Positions 19,442 to 26,991 of a stretch of 64,000 nucleotides of DNA are shown here, one piece after another. The stretch comes from Citrobacter portucalensis (lineage in GTDB: Bacteria; Pseudomonadota; Gammaproteobacteria; Enterobacterales; Enterobacteriaceae). The stretch spans positions 62,001 through 126,000 of the forward strand of contig NZ_MVFY01000005.1 of NCBI RefSeq assembly GCF_002042885.1, given 5' to 3'. The position numbers and the translations under genes are program-made. The notes under the pieces are model-generated. The model ran no database searches. It had not been told where the DNA came from and worked only from the letters and a program-made list of their open reading frames with translations. Numbering within the stretch: position 1 is the stretch's first letter; each line of letters begins with the position of its first letter.

Positions 19442-19460
19442 TTCCGGTTTAAAACCGGAA
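19442..19460. promoter_or_regulatory. 19-bp perfect palindrome in the fbaB leader
   Basis: TTCCGGTTT-A-AAACCGGAA has 9-bp arms around one base, 18-36 bp before the fbaB ATG. It could be a dimer operator or, less likely with so short a loop, an RNA hairpin. The recognising protein is unknown. Confidence 0.55.
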
Positions 19461-19676
19461 TATGGATTGTCCTGACCCGCCTTTTTGCGGGCAGCATTAA
19501 GCCTGGTACCGACTGCGCTTTTTTTCCATCTTTAGCGCACTTTTCAGCAACTTCTGCTGGCTCGATTCAGGAAAAAATAATGTTAAGACGGTCAAAGTTT
19601 AATCTCAAAGGTATTTTAAAGGTATTATTGAATGGTACTATCAGCGCGTACCTTACCTGTCATGAAGGATTTAAAG

Positions 19677-20954
19677 ATGAAAACTACAGTTAAGCTGTCG
19701 TTCATGATGTTTGTAGAGTGGTTTATCTGGGGCGCCTGGTTTGTACCACTGTGGCTGTGGCTGAGTAAAAGTGGCTTTAGCGCCGGGGAGATCGGCTGGT
19801 CTTACGCCTGTACCGCGATTGCGGCGATCCTGTCGCCCATCCTGGTCGGCTCTATCACTGACCGCTTTTTCTCCGCGCAGAAAGTGCTGGCGGTGTTGAT
19901 GTTCGCTGGCGCTATTTTGATGTATTTCGCCGCCCAGCAAACCACCTTCAGTGGATTCTTCCCGCTGTTACTGGCCTATTCGTTAACCTATATGCCGACG
20001 ATTGCGCTGACCAACAGTATTGCTTTTGCCAACGTACCGGATGTTGAACGTGATTTCCCGCGCATCCGCGTGATGGGGACCATTGGCTGGATTGCCTCCG
20101 GTTTGGCCTGCGGTTTCTTACCGCAAATGCTTGGCTATAACGACATCTCACCCACCAATATTCCCCTGCTTATCACTGCCGGAAGTTCCGCATTATTAGG
20201 CGTTTTTGCCTTCTTTTTACCGGATACGCCGCCAAAAAGTACCGGCAAAATGGATTTCAAAGTTATGCTGGGTCTGGATGCGCTGATCCTGCTGCGCGAT
20301 AAGAACTTCCTCGTCTTCTTCTTTTGCTCTTTCCTGTTTGCGATGCCACTGGCGTTCTATTACATCTTCGCCAACGGCTATCTGACAGAAGTCGGAATGA
20401 AAAACGCCACCGGCTGGATGACACTGGGCCAATTCTCTGAAATCTTCTTTATGCTGGCGCTACCGTTTTTCACCAAACGCTTTGGCATTAAAAAGGTATT
20501 GTTGCTTGGTCTTATTACTGCGGCGATCCGCTACGGATTTTTCGTTTACGGCGGTGCGGAAGAATATTTCACTTACGCCCTGCTGTTTCTCGGCATTCTG
20601 CTGCACGGCGTCAGTTACGACTTCTATTACGTCACGGCTTACATCTATGTCGATAAAAAAGCGCCGGTCCACATGCGCACCGCAGCGCAAGGGCTTATCA
20701 CCCTCTGCTGTCAGGGGTTCGGCAGCCTGCTCGGTTACCGTCTGGGCGGCGTGATGATGGAAAAAATGTTTGCTTATCAGGAACCGGTTAATGGTCTCAC
20801 CTTTAACTGGGCTGGCATGTGGGGATTTGGCGCGGTCATGATTGCCGTCATTGCCGTGATGTTTATGATTTTCTTTCGCGAATCAGACAAAGAAATCACC
20901 GCCATTAAGGTGGACGATCGCGATGTAGCGTTGAAACAAGGGGAAGTAAAATGA
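19677..20954 (+). CDS. yegT: Nucleoside-family MFS transporter YegT
   Basis: A 425-residue inner-membrane protein with 12 predicted helices, belonging to the nucleoside:H+ symporter branch of the major facilitator superfamily with NupG and XapB. The substrate is unknown. The start is ATG at 19677 (MKTTVKLSF), matching E. coli in sequence and length; AAGGA lies 10 nt upstream. Longer in-frame starts are not supported. It begins the yegTUV operon and overlaps yegU by 4 nt. Confidence 0.95.
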   Translation: MKTTVKLSFMMFVEWFIWGAWFVPLWLWLSKSGFSAGEIGWSYACTAIAAILSPILVGSITDRFFSAQKVLAVLMFAGAILMYFAAQQTTFSGFFPLLLAYSLTYMPTIALTNSIAFANVPDVERDFPRIRVMGTIGWIASGLACGFLPQMLGYNDISPTNIPLLITAGSSALLGVFAFFLPDTPPKSTGKMDFKVMLGLDALILLRDKNFLVFFFCSFLFAMPLAFYYIFANGYLTEVGMKNATGWMTLGQFSEIFFMLALPFFTKRFGIKKVLLLGLITAAIRYGFFVYGGAEEYFTYALLFLGILLHGVSYDFYYVTAYIYVDKKAPVHMRTAAQGLITLCCQGFGSLLGYRLGGVMMEKMFAYQEPVNGLTFNWAGMWGFGAVMIAVIAVMFMIFFRESDKEITAIKVDDRDVALKQGEVK

Positions 20955-21955
20955 AAGCAGAACGTATTCTCGGTGCTCTTTATGGGCAGGCGTTAGGGGA
21001 TGCGATGGGTATGCCGTCGGAACTGTGGCCAAGAACCCGGGTTAAAGCACACTTCGGTTGGATCGACCGTTTTTTGCCCGGCCCTGCGGAAAATAATGCC
21101 GCCTGCTATTTTAACCAGGCGGAGTTCACTGATGACACGTCCATGGCACTGTGTCTGGCAGATGCCCTGCTTGAGTGCGACGGCGAAATTGTGCCAGACG
21201 TTATTGGTCGCAATATTCTGGCCTGGGCCGAGCAGTTTGATGCTTTTAATAAAAACGTGCTCGGCCCGACCTCGAAAATTGCGTTGAAAGCTATTCGTGA
21301 CGGTAAACCGGTCGCCGAACTGGAAAACAACGGCGTGACCAATGGCGCGGCAATGCGCGTTTCCCCGCTGGGATGCCTGCTGCCCGCCCGCGATCTTGAT
21401 GCCTTTATCGATGATGTGGCACTGGCCTCCAGCCCAACGCATAAATCGGATCTGGCTATCGCGGGAGCCGTTGTCGTCGCGTGGGCAGTATCGCGCGCCA
21501 TCGACGGAGGAAAATGGTCAGAGATTGTCGACGCGCTACCTGCCATTGCCCTGCATGCGCAGCAAAAACGAATCACCACCTTTAGCGCATCGCTTTGTGC
21601 ACGCCTTGAACTGGCGCTGAAAATCGTCCGTAACGCTGATGGCATCGAGTCCGCCAGCGAGCAGTTGTATCAGGTTGTGGGGGCAGGAACCAGCACCATT
21701 GAGTCCGTTCCTTGCGCTATCGCCATGGTTGAGCTGGCACAGACCGATCCTAACCGCTGCGCCATTTTGTGCGCTAACCTCGGCGGCGATACCGACACCA
21801 TCGGGGCGATGGCAACCGCCATTTGTGGTGCATTACACGGCGTGAGCGCGATCAACCCAGCATTGAAGCAGGAGTTGGACGCGGTGAATCAGCTGGACTT
21901 TACCCACTACGCCAACGGGTTAATGCGACTGCGCGAGCTGCGGGAGGCGCTATGA
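20951..21955 (+). CDS. yegU: ADP-ribosylglycohydrolase-family protein YegU
   Basis: A 334-residue protein of the ADP-ribosyl-glycohydrolase/crystallin J1 family, which cleaves N- or O-glycosidic bonds to ribose using two metal ions. Metal-binding aspartates are seen in FTDDTSMALC (about residue 57) and GGDTDTIGAMA (about residue 280). Same length as in E. coli. The real substrate is not known. The start overlaps the yegT stop and the end overlaps the yegV start by 4 nt each, so the three are tightly coupled. Confidence 0.95.
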   Translation: MKAERILGALYGQALGDAMGMPSELWPRTRVKAHFGWIDRFLPGPAENNAACYFNQAEFTDDTSMALCLADALLECDGEIVPDVIGRNILAWAEQFDAFNKNVLGPTSKIALKAIRDGKPVAELENNGVTNGAAMRVSPLGCLLPARDLDAFIDDVALASSPTHKSDLAIAGAVVVAWAVSRAIDGGKWSEIVDALPAIALHAQQKRITTFSASLCARLELALKIVRNADGIESASEQLYQVVGAGTSTIESVPCAIAMVELAQTDPNRCAILCANLGGDTDTIGAMATAICGALHGVSAINPALKQELDAVNQLDFTHYANGLMRLRELREAL

Positions 21956-22917
21956 GCAACACGCATCTGCAACAACTTCTCTCGCAATTACGTACACAGC
22001 GGCCAGTAACGGTGGTGGGTGCGGCGGTGATTGATGTCATTGCCGATGCGTATGCCCTCCCCTGGCGCGGCTGTGACATCGAGCTCAAGCAGCAAGGTGT
22101 TAACGTTGGCGGCTGCGCACTCAATATCGCCGTCACGCTTAAGCGTTTAGGTATCGATGCCTGCAATGCTCTACCACTGGGTCAGGGAGTGTGGGCCGAC
22201 ATTATCCGCAACCGGATGACAAAAGAGGGACTGCATAGCCTGATCGACAATGCCGAAGGCGATAACGGTTGGTGTCTGGCGCTGGTGGAGCCGGATGGCG
22301 AGCGTACCTTTATGTCTTTTAGCGGCGTTGAGAATCAGTGGAATGCCGCCTGGCTGGCACAGCTGGATATCCCGCGTCATAGCCTGGTGTATCTTTCGGG
22401 TTATCAGCTAGCGTCCCCGTGCGGTGAATTGCTGGTGCAGTGGCTGGAAGGTCTGGAAGAGGTGACACCATTTATCGATTTTGGCCCGCGCATCGGCGAC
22501 ATTCCCGAGCCCTTACTGGCAAGAATTATGGCCTGTCGTCCGCTGGTGTCACTTAATCGTCAGGAGGCGGAAATTGCTGCCGAGCGGTTTGCATTAAGTC
22601 AGGATGTGGAAGGTTTTGGCGCAGAATGGGTGCAGCGTTTCACCGCACCGGTGGTCGTGCGTCACGATAAAGACGGCGCATTGTATTTCAGCGCACAGAC
22701 ATCCGGCTGCGTACCGGCATTTGCAACGGCGGTCGTTGATACTATCGGCGCAGGTGACAGCCACGCTGGCGGCATGCTGGCTGGGCTGGCGTCTGGCTGG
22801 ACGCTGGCCGACTCAGTGCTGTTAGGTAACGCGGTGGCGTCCTGGGTAGTTGGGCATCGCGGTGGCGATTGCGCCCCGTCACGCGAGGAGCTACTCCTCG
22901 CACACAAAAACGTATAG
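21952..22917 (+). CDS. yegV: PfkB-family sugar kinase YegV
   Basis: A 321-residue kinase of the PfkB (ribokinase) family, same length as in E. coli. The N-terminal GG motif is in NVGGCALNIAV and the C-terminal signature is DTIGAGDSHAGG with the catalytic aspartate. The sugar substrate is unknown; with a nucleoside-type transporter and a ribosyl hydrolase in the same operon, a free ribose-like sugar is likely. ATG at 21952 overlaps the yegU stop. The 3' end overlaps convergent yegW by 27 bp. Confidence 0.95.
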   Translation: MSNTHLQQLLSQLRTQRPVTVVGAAVIDVIADAYALPWRGCDIELKQQGVNVGGCALNIAVTLKRLGIDACNALPLGQGVWADIIRNRMTKEGLHSLIDNAEGDNGWCLALVEPDGERTFMSFSGVENQWNAAWLAQLDIPRHSLVYLSGYQLASPCGELLVQWLEGLEEVTPFIDFGPRIGDIPEPLLARIMACRPLVSLNRQEAEIAAERFALSQDVEGFGAEWVQRFTAPVVVRHDKDGALYFSAQTSGCVPAFATAVVDTIGAGDSHAGGMLAGLASGWTLADSVLLGNAVASWVVGHRGGDCAPSREELLLAHKNV

Positions 22918-23637
22918 ATCGCTACGACAGTAACTGATGCTGTATTCAATAGGCCGTTGCTGCTGGTCAAGCGCTACCTGCTTGATCACCAGTACCGGCA
23001 CTTTGCTATCCATTTGAATGTGCGCCTGGAACTCTGCGTCAGGCATTCTGGCGCTAACACGTGAGCGCGTGCGCTGCGGGAAAATATGCTGGCTACGAAA
23101 ATAGTCATACAGCGAAACACCGATGGCATCCACGTCATGAATTAGATGTGCGGGTACCCAGGACTCTTCAATAGAGACTGCGTCTTCGTCAACGTAACGA
23201 ATGCGTTTGAGCAAGAAGACATCACTCCCTGCGACAACAGCCAACTGCTGTGCCACCTCTTCCGGGCAAGGCACAATTCTTTTGTTAACCCACAACGTAT
23301 CCGGTTTTTTACCGCGCAACACCACCTGCTGAGAAAAACCGCGCGCTTCTTTAAGCGAATACTCGAAGATATTGTTAATTTGCGTTCCGTAACCGCGGGC
23401 ACGTGTTACTACACCTTCTTCTTCCAGAGCCTGCATCGCCTTGCGTACCGTAATCCGAGAAACGCCGGTCAACTGGCTGAGGTCGCGCTCGCCGGGCAGG
23501 ATATTGCCGTGCTCCAGGATCCCACTGCGCACAGCATTCTTCACCGTCTGCGCAAATTTCATATACAGCGGCGTGTTATCCGCCGCTGAAATACGTTCAT
23601 TCAGTTGTGCGATAAGCTGGGTATGCGCTTGTTCCAT
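22891..23637 (-). CDS. yegW: GntR/HutC-family transcriptional regulator YegW
   Basis: A 248-residue regulator, same length as in E. coli. The N-terminal winged helix-turn-helix is at about residues 20-85 (LTGVSRITVRKAMQALEEEG) and a C-terminal UTRA ligand domain follows. HutC-type proteins usually repress neighbouring catabolic genes and respond to a pathway metabolite, so control of yegTUV is likely but not shown. It is convergent with yegV and lies 42 bp after thiD on the same strand. Confidence 0.94.
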   Translation of the reverse strand: MEQAHTQLIAQLNERISAADNTPLYMKFAQTVKNAVRSGILEHGNILPGERDLSQLTGVSRITVRKAMQALEEEGVVTRARGYGTQINNIFEYSLKEARGFSQQVVLRGKKPDTLWVNKRIVPCPEEVAQQLAVVAGSDVFLLKRIRYVDEDAVSIEESWVPAHLIHDVDAIGVSLYDYFRSQHIFPQRTRSRVSARMPDAEFQAHIQMDSKVPVLVIKQVALDQQQRPIEYSISYCRSDLYVFVCEE

Positions 23638-23679
23638 TTATCTTTTTCCTGGCCGCCGTTTCTGCAGCCAGTATACCCA

Positions 23680-24480
23680 TTACCACCACGCGTGGAAATG
23701 ATGCACCGGACCGATTCCTTCGCCAACTTCCAGCGTGTCGGCCTGTGCCAACGCCGCTGAAAGCCACAGTTTGGCTTCCTGTACGGTATCGGCCCAGTTG
23801 TTATGGCGCGGACGCAGGGCTGCCAACGCCGCCGATAGCGTACAACCGGTGCCATGGGTATTTTTGGTCATCACCCTTGGTGCGGTAAAACGCTGCTCAC
23901 CATCGCGCGTAAAGAGCCAGTCGGGGCTTTGTGCATCATCCAGATGACCGCCCTTCATCAACACTGCCTCGCAGCCCAGCGCCCGTAGCGCCCTTCCCTG
24001 CTCTAACATCTCCTGCTCAGTCTGCGCATGCGATGCCCCGAGCAGTGCAGCAGCTTCGGGTAAATTAGGGGTGATAATCGAAACCTGCGGCAGCAAACGG
24101 GTACGCAACGTTTCTACCGCCGAGGGCGACAGCAACGGATCGCCGCTTTTCGCCAACATCACCGTGTCCAGCACCACATTTTGTACCCGATGGCGACGTA
24201 AACGTTCGGCGACAGCTTCGACAATGTCCGTCTCCGCCAACATACCGATTTTAGTCGTATCAATACGCACATCATTGAACACAGAGTCCAACTGCGCGGC
24301 GACAAAATCAGGTTCAATGCGATACACCGACTGCACCCCACGCGTATTTTGCGCCACCAACGCCGTGATAACGGAACAGCCGTAAGCGCCCAGCGCCGAG
24401 AAGGTTTTTAAATCAGCCTGAATACCCGCACCACCGCTTGGATCGGTTCCGGCGATCGTTAATGCGTTAATCCGTTTCAT
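23680..24480 (-). CDS. thiD: Hydroxymethylpyrimidine/phosphomethylpyrimidine kinase
   Basis: Thiamin pathway kinase that phosphorylates HMP and HMP-P to HMP-PP. The 266 residues equal the E. coli length. It is a ribokinase-type fold with [20 protein letters not shown] at the N-terminus (substrate binding) and the anion-hole motif [15 protein letters not shown] near the C-terminus. The ATG overlaps the thiM stop by 4 nt. It is co-transcribed with thiM under the TPP riboswitch. Confidence 0.97.
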   Translation of the reverse strand: MKRINALTIAGTDPSGGAGIQADLKTFSALGAYGCSVITALVAQNTRGVQSVYRIEPDFVAAQLDSVFNDVRIDTTKIGMLAETDIVEAVAERLRRHRVQNVVLDTVMLAKSGDPLLSPSAVETLRTRLLPQVSIITPNLPEAAALLGASHAQTEQEMLEQGRALRALGCEAVLMKGGHLDDAQSPDWLFTRDGEQRFTAPRVMTKNTHGTGCTLSAALAALRPRHNNWADTVQEAKLWLSAALAQADTLEVGEGIGPVHHFHAWW

Positions 24481-25265
24481 GCTTGCTCCTGGGCGTTCAG
24501 GTTATAGAGGGCGTCGAGAAATGCCGGGACAAAGCTGCCCGGTCCGTTTGATTGTTGTGTGGCTATTTGCCCGGCCTGTTTCATCCAGCTACAGGCGGAG
24601 GCGACGTTATCAAGTCGGTCACCACGTAAAGCGCAACTGGCCGCAACAACCGCTGAAAGAGCACATCCGGTGCCCACCACGCGAGTCATCAACGGGTCAC
24701 CACCGTCCACGCAAACGGTACGCTGACCATCGGTGACGTAATCCACTTCGCCGGTAACCACGACAATGGTCCCAATCTGACGAGCCAGCGCCTGCGCTGC
24801 CGGAAGCGCAGCGACAGCCGTATCGGTTGTATCCACGCCGCGTCCCCCACCGTTCATGCCGGCCAGAGCAAGTATTTCCGAAGCGTTGCCACGAATAGCC
24901 GCAGGCTGTAGTGACAATAATTCCAGGCAGAAGCGGCGGCGAAACTCAAGCGCGCCTACGGCAACGGGATCGAGCGTCCACGGGGTTTTAGCATGATGAG
25001 CCTGCTCAACTGCGGCACGCATCGCCGTGGCCCGTTCCCGAGTTAAGGTGCCGACATTAACCAGCAATGCACTGGCAATAGCGGCGAATTGGCTGGCTTC
25101 TTCAGGCTCGATCACCATCGCAGGCGATGCGCCCAGCGCCAGTAACGTATTGGCAGTAAAGCTTTGCACGACCTCATTGGTCATACAGTGTGTGAGCGGG
25201 GATAAGGTTCTAAATTGGTGCAAAGTGTGAGCCGCGAGCGCGCGGCTGTGCAGGTCAGGCTGCAT
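24477..25265 (-). CDS. thiM: Hydroxyethylthiazole kinase
   Basis: Phosphorylates 4-methyl-5-hydroxyethyl thiazole for thiamin salvage. The 262 residues equal the E. coli length. The motif [14 protein letters not shown] holds the conserved cysteine, and [11 protein letters not shown] is a substrate-loop feature. First gene of thiMD; the ATG lies directly after the TPP riboswitch expression platform, with a GAGC-type ribosome site that the riboswitch can hide. Confidence 0.97.
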   Translation of the reverse strand: MQPDLHSRALAAHTLHQFRTLSPLTHCMTNEVVQSFTANTLLALGASPAMVIEPEEASQFAAIASALLVNVGTLTRERATAMRAAVEQAHHAKTPWTLDPVAVGALEFRRRFCLELLSLQPAAIRGNASEILALAGMNGGGRGVDTTDTAVAALPAAQALARQIGTIVVVTGEVDYVTDGQRTVCVDGGDPLMTRVVGTGCALSAVVAASCALRGDRLDNVASACSWMKQAGQIATQQSNGPGSFVPAFLDALYNLNAQEQA

Positions 25266-25386
25266 GGTTCAGCTCCTGCCCGCGCGAAGAAGGGACACGA
25301 GCAGTGTCAGACTTCCCTACGCTGGCATTATCCAGATCAGGTTGTACGGGTATTTCTCAGCCTTCACCAGAAGGGCACCCCGAGTC
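25266..25386 (-). promoter_or_regulatory. TPP riboswitch (thi box) of thiMD
   Basis: Aptamer on the minus strand from 25386 to 25309, with the invariant CTGAGAAATACCCGT, the P1 strands GACTCGGGG/C and the ACCTGATCTGGATAATGCCA segment. The expression platform runs from there to the thiM start. E. coli thiM riboswitch acts mainly by blocking translation when TPP binds. Confidence 0.97.
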
Positions 25387-25626
25387 GTTGAAACACAAAC
25401 GTAATACGCTGGTTTCAGTAACAGGATACTGCCTGTGCTTAACGATGTAAATTGGCGCACTCCCCACTCCCGCAGTGAAACTACTGGTCAAGGTTGTTGC
25501 AATTCTGTACTTTCATTTACACTTTTTACGAAATGACTGGAGTGATCACAAAATAGTGCTTGTCAGACATCCGGTATGCCAGGAATGATACATGACTGAT
25601 TTTGATGACCCGAAGAGGTAGAGAGG

Positions 25627-25959
25627 ATGGGTATGAAGAATAAAATGTTGCTGGGTGCACTTCTGCTTGCAAGCAGCGTCGCCTGGGCCGCACCAGCTGC
25701 AACAGCTGCCCCCACCGGTATCGATAAGTATGAACTGAGCAGCTTTATTGCTGACTTCACCCATTTCAAACCCGGTGACAAGGTTCCACCACTGTATCTC
25801 ACCGAAGAATACACCATTAAACAGTGGAATCTGCGCAACCTGCCCGCACCGACGGCAGGCACCCACTGGACCTACATGGGCGGCGCATATGTGCTGGTCA
25901 ACGATGCCGATGCTAAGATCATTAAAGCCTACGACGGCGAGATTTTTTATCACCGCTAA
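25627..25959 (+). CDS. rcnB: Nickel/cobalt homeostasis periplasmic protein RcnB
   Basis: A 110-residue periplasmic protein that in E. coli helps hold Ni and Co homeostasis together with the exporter RcnA. The signal peptide ends SVAWA, followed by an alanine-rich stretch and the conserved block KYELSSFIADFTHFKPGD and NLPAPTAGTHWTYMGG. ATG at 25627 aligns with the E. coli start (MTIKNK against MGMKNK) and has GAGGT 8 nt upstream; ATG at 25633 is also possible. The rcnR-rcnA pair that precedes rcnB in K-12 is missing here. Confidence 0.93.
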   Translation: MGMKNKMLLGALLLASSVAWAAPAATAAPTGIDKYELSSFIADFTHFKPGDKVPPLYLTEEYTIKQWNLRNLPAPTAGTHWTYMGGAYVLVNDADAKIIKAYDGEIFYHR

Positions 25960-25990
25960 AAAAAACGCACCCAGTATAGTTGGGTGCGTA
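25958..25990 (-). terminator. Terminator between yehA and rcnB
   Basis: ACGCACCCA and TGGGTGCGT form a 9-bp stem. On the minus strand it is followed by T8, so it ends the fimbrial operon; it may also stop rcnB transcripts. Confidence 0.88.
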
Positions 25991-26012
25991 AATTTCCTGC
26001 TTTACTTACTTT

Positions 26013-26978
26013 TTAATTATAGTCAATAACGACCTTTACCCGACTCATTGTTTCTCCCGCAGTGACTTTCCCTGCATACGTTCTGGTGCGGGCGTAAATA
26101 TTGATTGGTACTATATTCGCTTTCACATCGCCAGATCGATACAGGTTACTTCTGCCATAACCAATACTCGTTGAACCGTCCATTGATAACTGAAATCCTA
26201 CCGACCCTGCGCTATTCGCCGCAGTACCATAATCGTTGGTCAGGGTCATTGAATCCTCCGCCAATGGACTCATCGGTTCAAAATAAAATAACAGATTATC
26301 AGGCGTAAACTTCAGATTCCCAGCCCCACTGGCCTGACAGGTGAATATTACCGGGTGAAGCTCAAATTTTTTCTTATCAAGATCATTAATATTTATCCTT
26401 CCCAGATCAATTTCCTGATTACCAAAATAGCAGGTTGTGATATCGACCATAATCGTGACATTTAAATTATAATTTAATTTTTTTGAACTACAGTTATTCT
26501 CATTTCCCTGACAGTATTCAAGGCTCAACTCAGTAACGAGAGGGATCGTCGCACCAGGGGCGATGATCGTTGCGGCCCCGCGGTCTGGGGCCTCAACAAT
26601 TGAATAGTTCAGAACTAAACCCGCCATATCAAAAAAATCTGACAATGTATACTTTGCTTTATTTGCAACAATATCCTTTGCTTGATAACTCACAGAAAAG
26701 GAAACAATGTAATATTTACTGCCTACCTTAAAAGCATATTCACTGCTATGCAAGATGGCCATTGCGGCCTTCAACCATGCCTTCTCCTGTGACTTACAGT
26801 CCAGTACAACAGTGCCATCCTGGCCAGAAGCAAAAACACCACCATCAAGTACACCGGACATCGCATCTGGGGTGAAAGAATATGCTCCCGTAATATTTGG
26901 TGGAGGAACAAAATCACATTTATCAGCCTGTGCCCAAAAAGAGCATAATGTTAATACCGTTAACAGTATCCATCTCAT
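26013..26978 (-). CDS. yehA: Fimbrial tip adhesin-like protein, YehA position
   Basis: About 321 residues, secreted, with signal peptide ending SFWAQA. The C-terminal half looks like a pilin domain: CYFGNQEIDLG, paired cysteines, and the terminal VKVVIDYN strand that would take part in donor-strand exchange. The N-terminal part, with its own cysteine pair, would be the receptor-binding domain. It sits last in the fimbrial operon, as yehA does in K-12, and is only loosely similar to the E. coli sequence I remember. Three ATG codons lie in a row at 26984, 26981 and 26978; AGGA spacing favours the third. The open frame running upstream into the usher gene is not used. Confidence 0.75.
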   Translation of the reverse strand: MRWILLTVLTLCSFWAQADKCDFVPPPNITGAYSFTPDAMSGVLDGGVFASGQDGTVVLDCKSQEKAWLKAAMAILHSSEYAFKVGSKYYIVSFSVSYQAKDIVANKAKYTLSDFFDMAGLVLNYSIVEAPDRGAATIIAPGATIPLVTELSLEYCQGNENNCSSKKLNYNLNVTIMVDITTCYFGNQEIDLGRININDLDKKKFELHPVIFTCQASGAGNLKFTPDNLLFYFEPMSPLAEDSMTLTNDYGTAANSAGSVGFQLSMDGSTSIGYGRSNLYRSGDVKANIVPINIYARTRTYAGKVTAGETMSRVKVVIDYN

Positions 26979-26991
26979 CATCATTATCCTT

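Noticed and set aside
25455-25490. RcnR operator-like sequence (CACTCCCGCAGTG) upstream of rcnB
   Set aside because: The known RcnR site has TACT and AGTA half-sites separated by a G6 or C6 tract plus one base; spacing and outer bases here do not fit.
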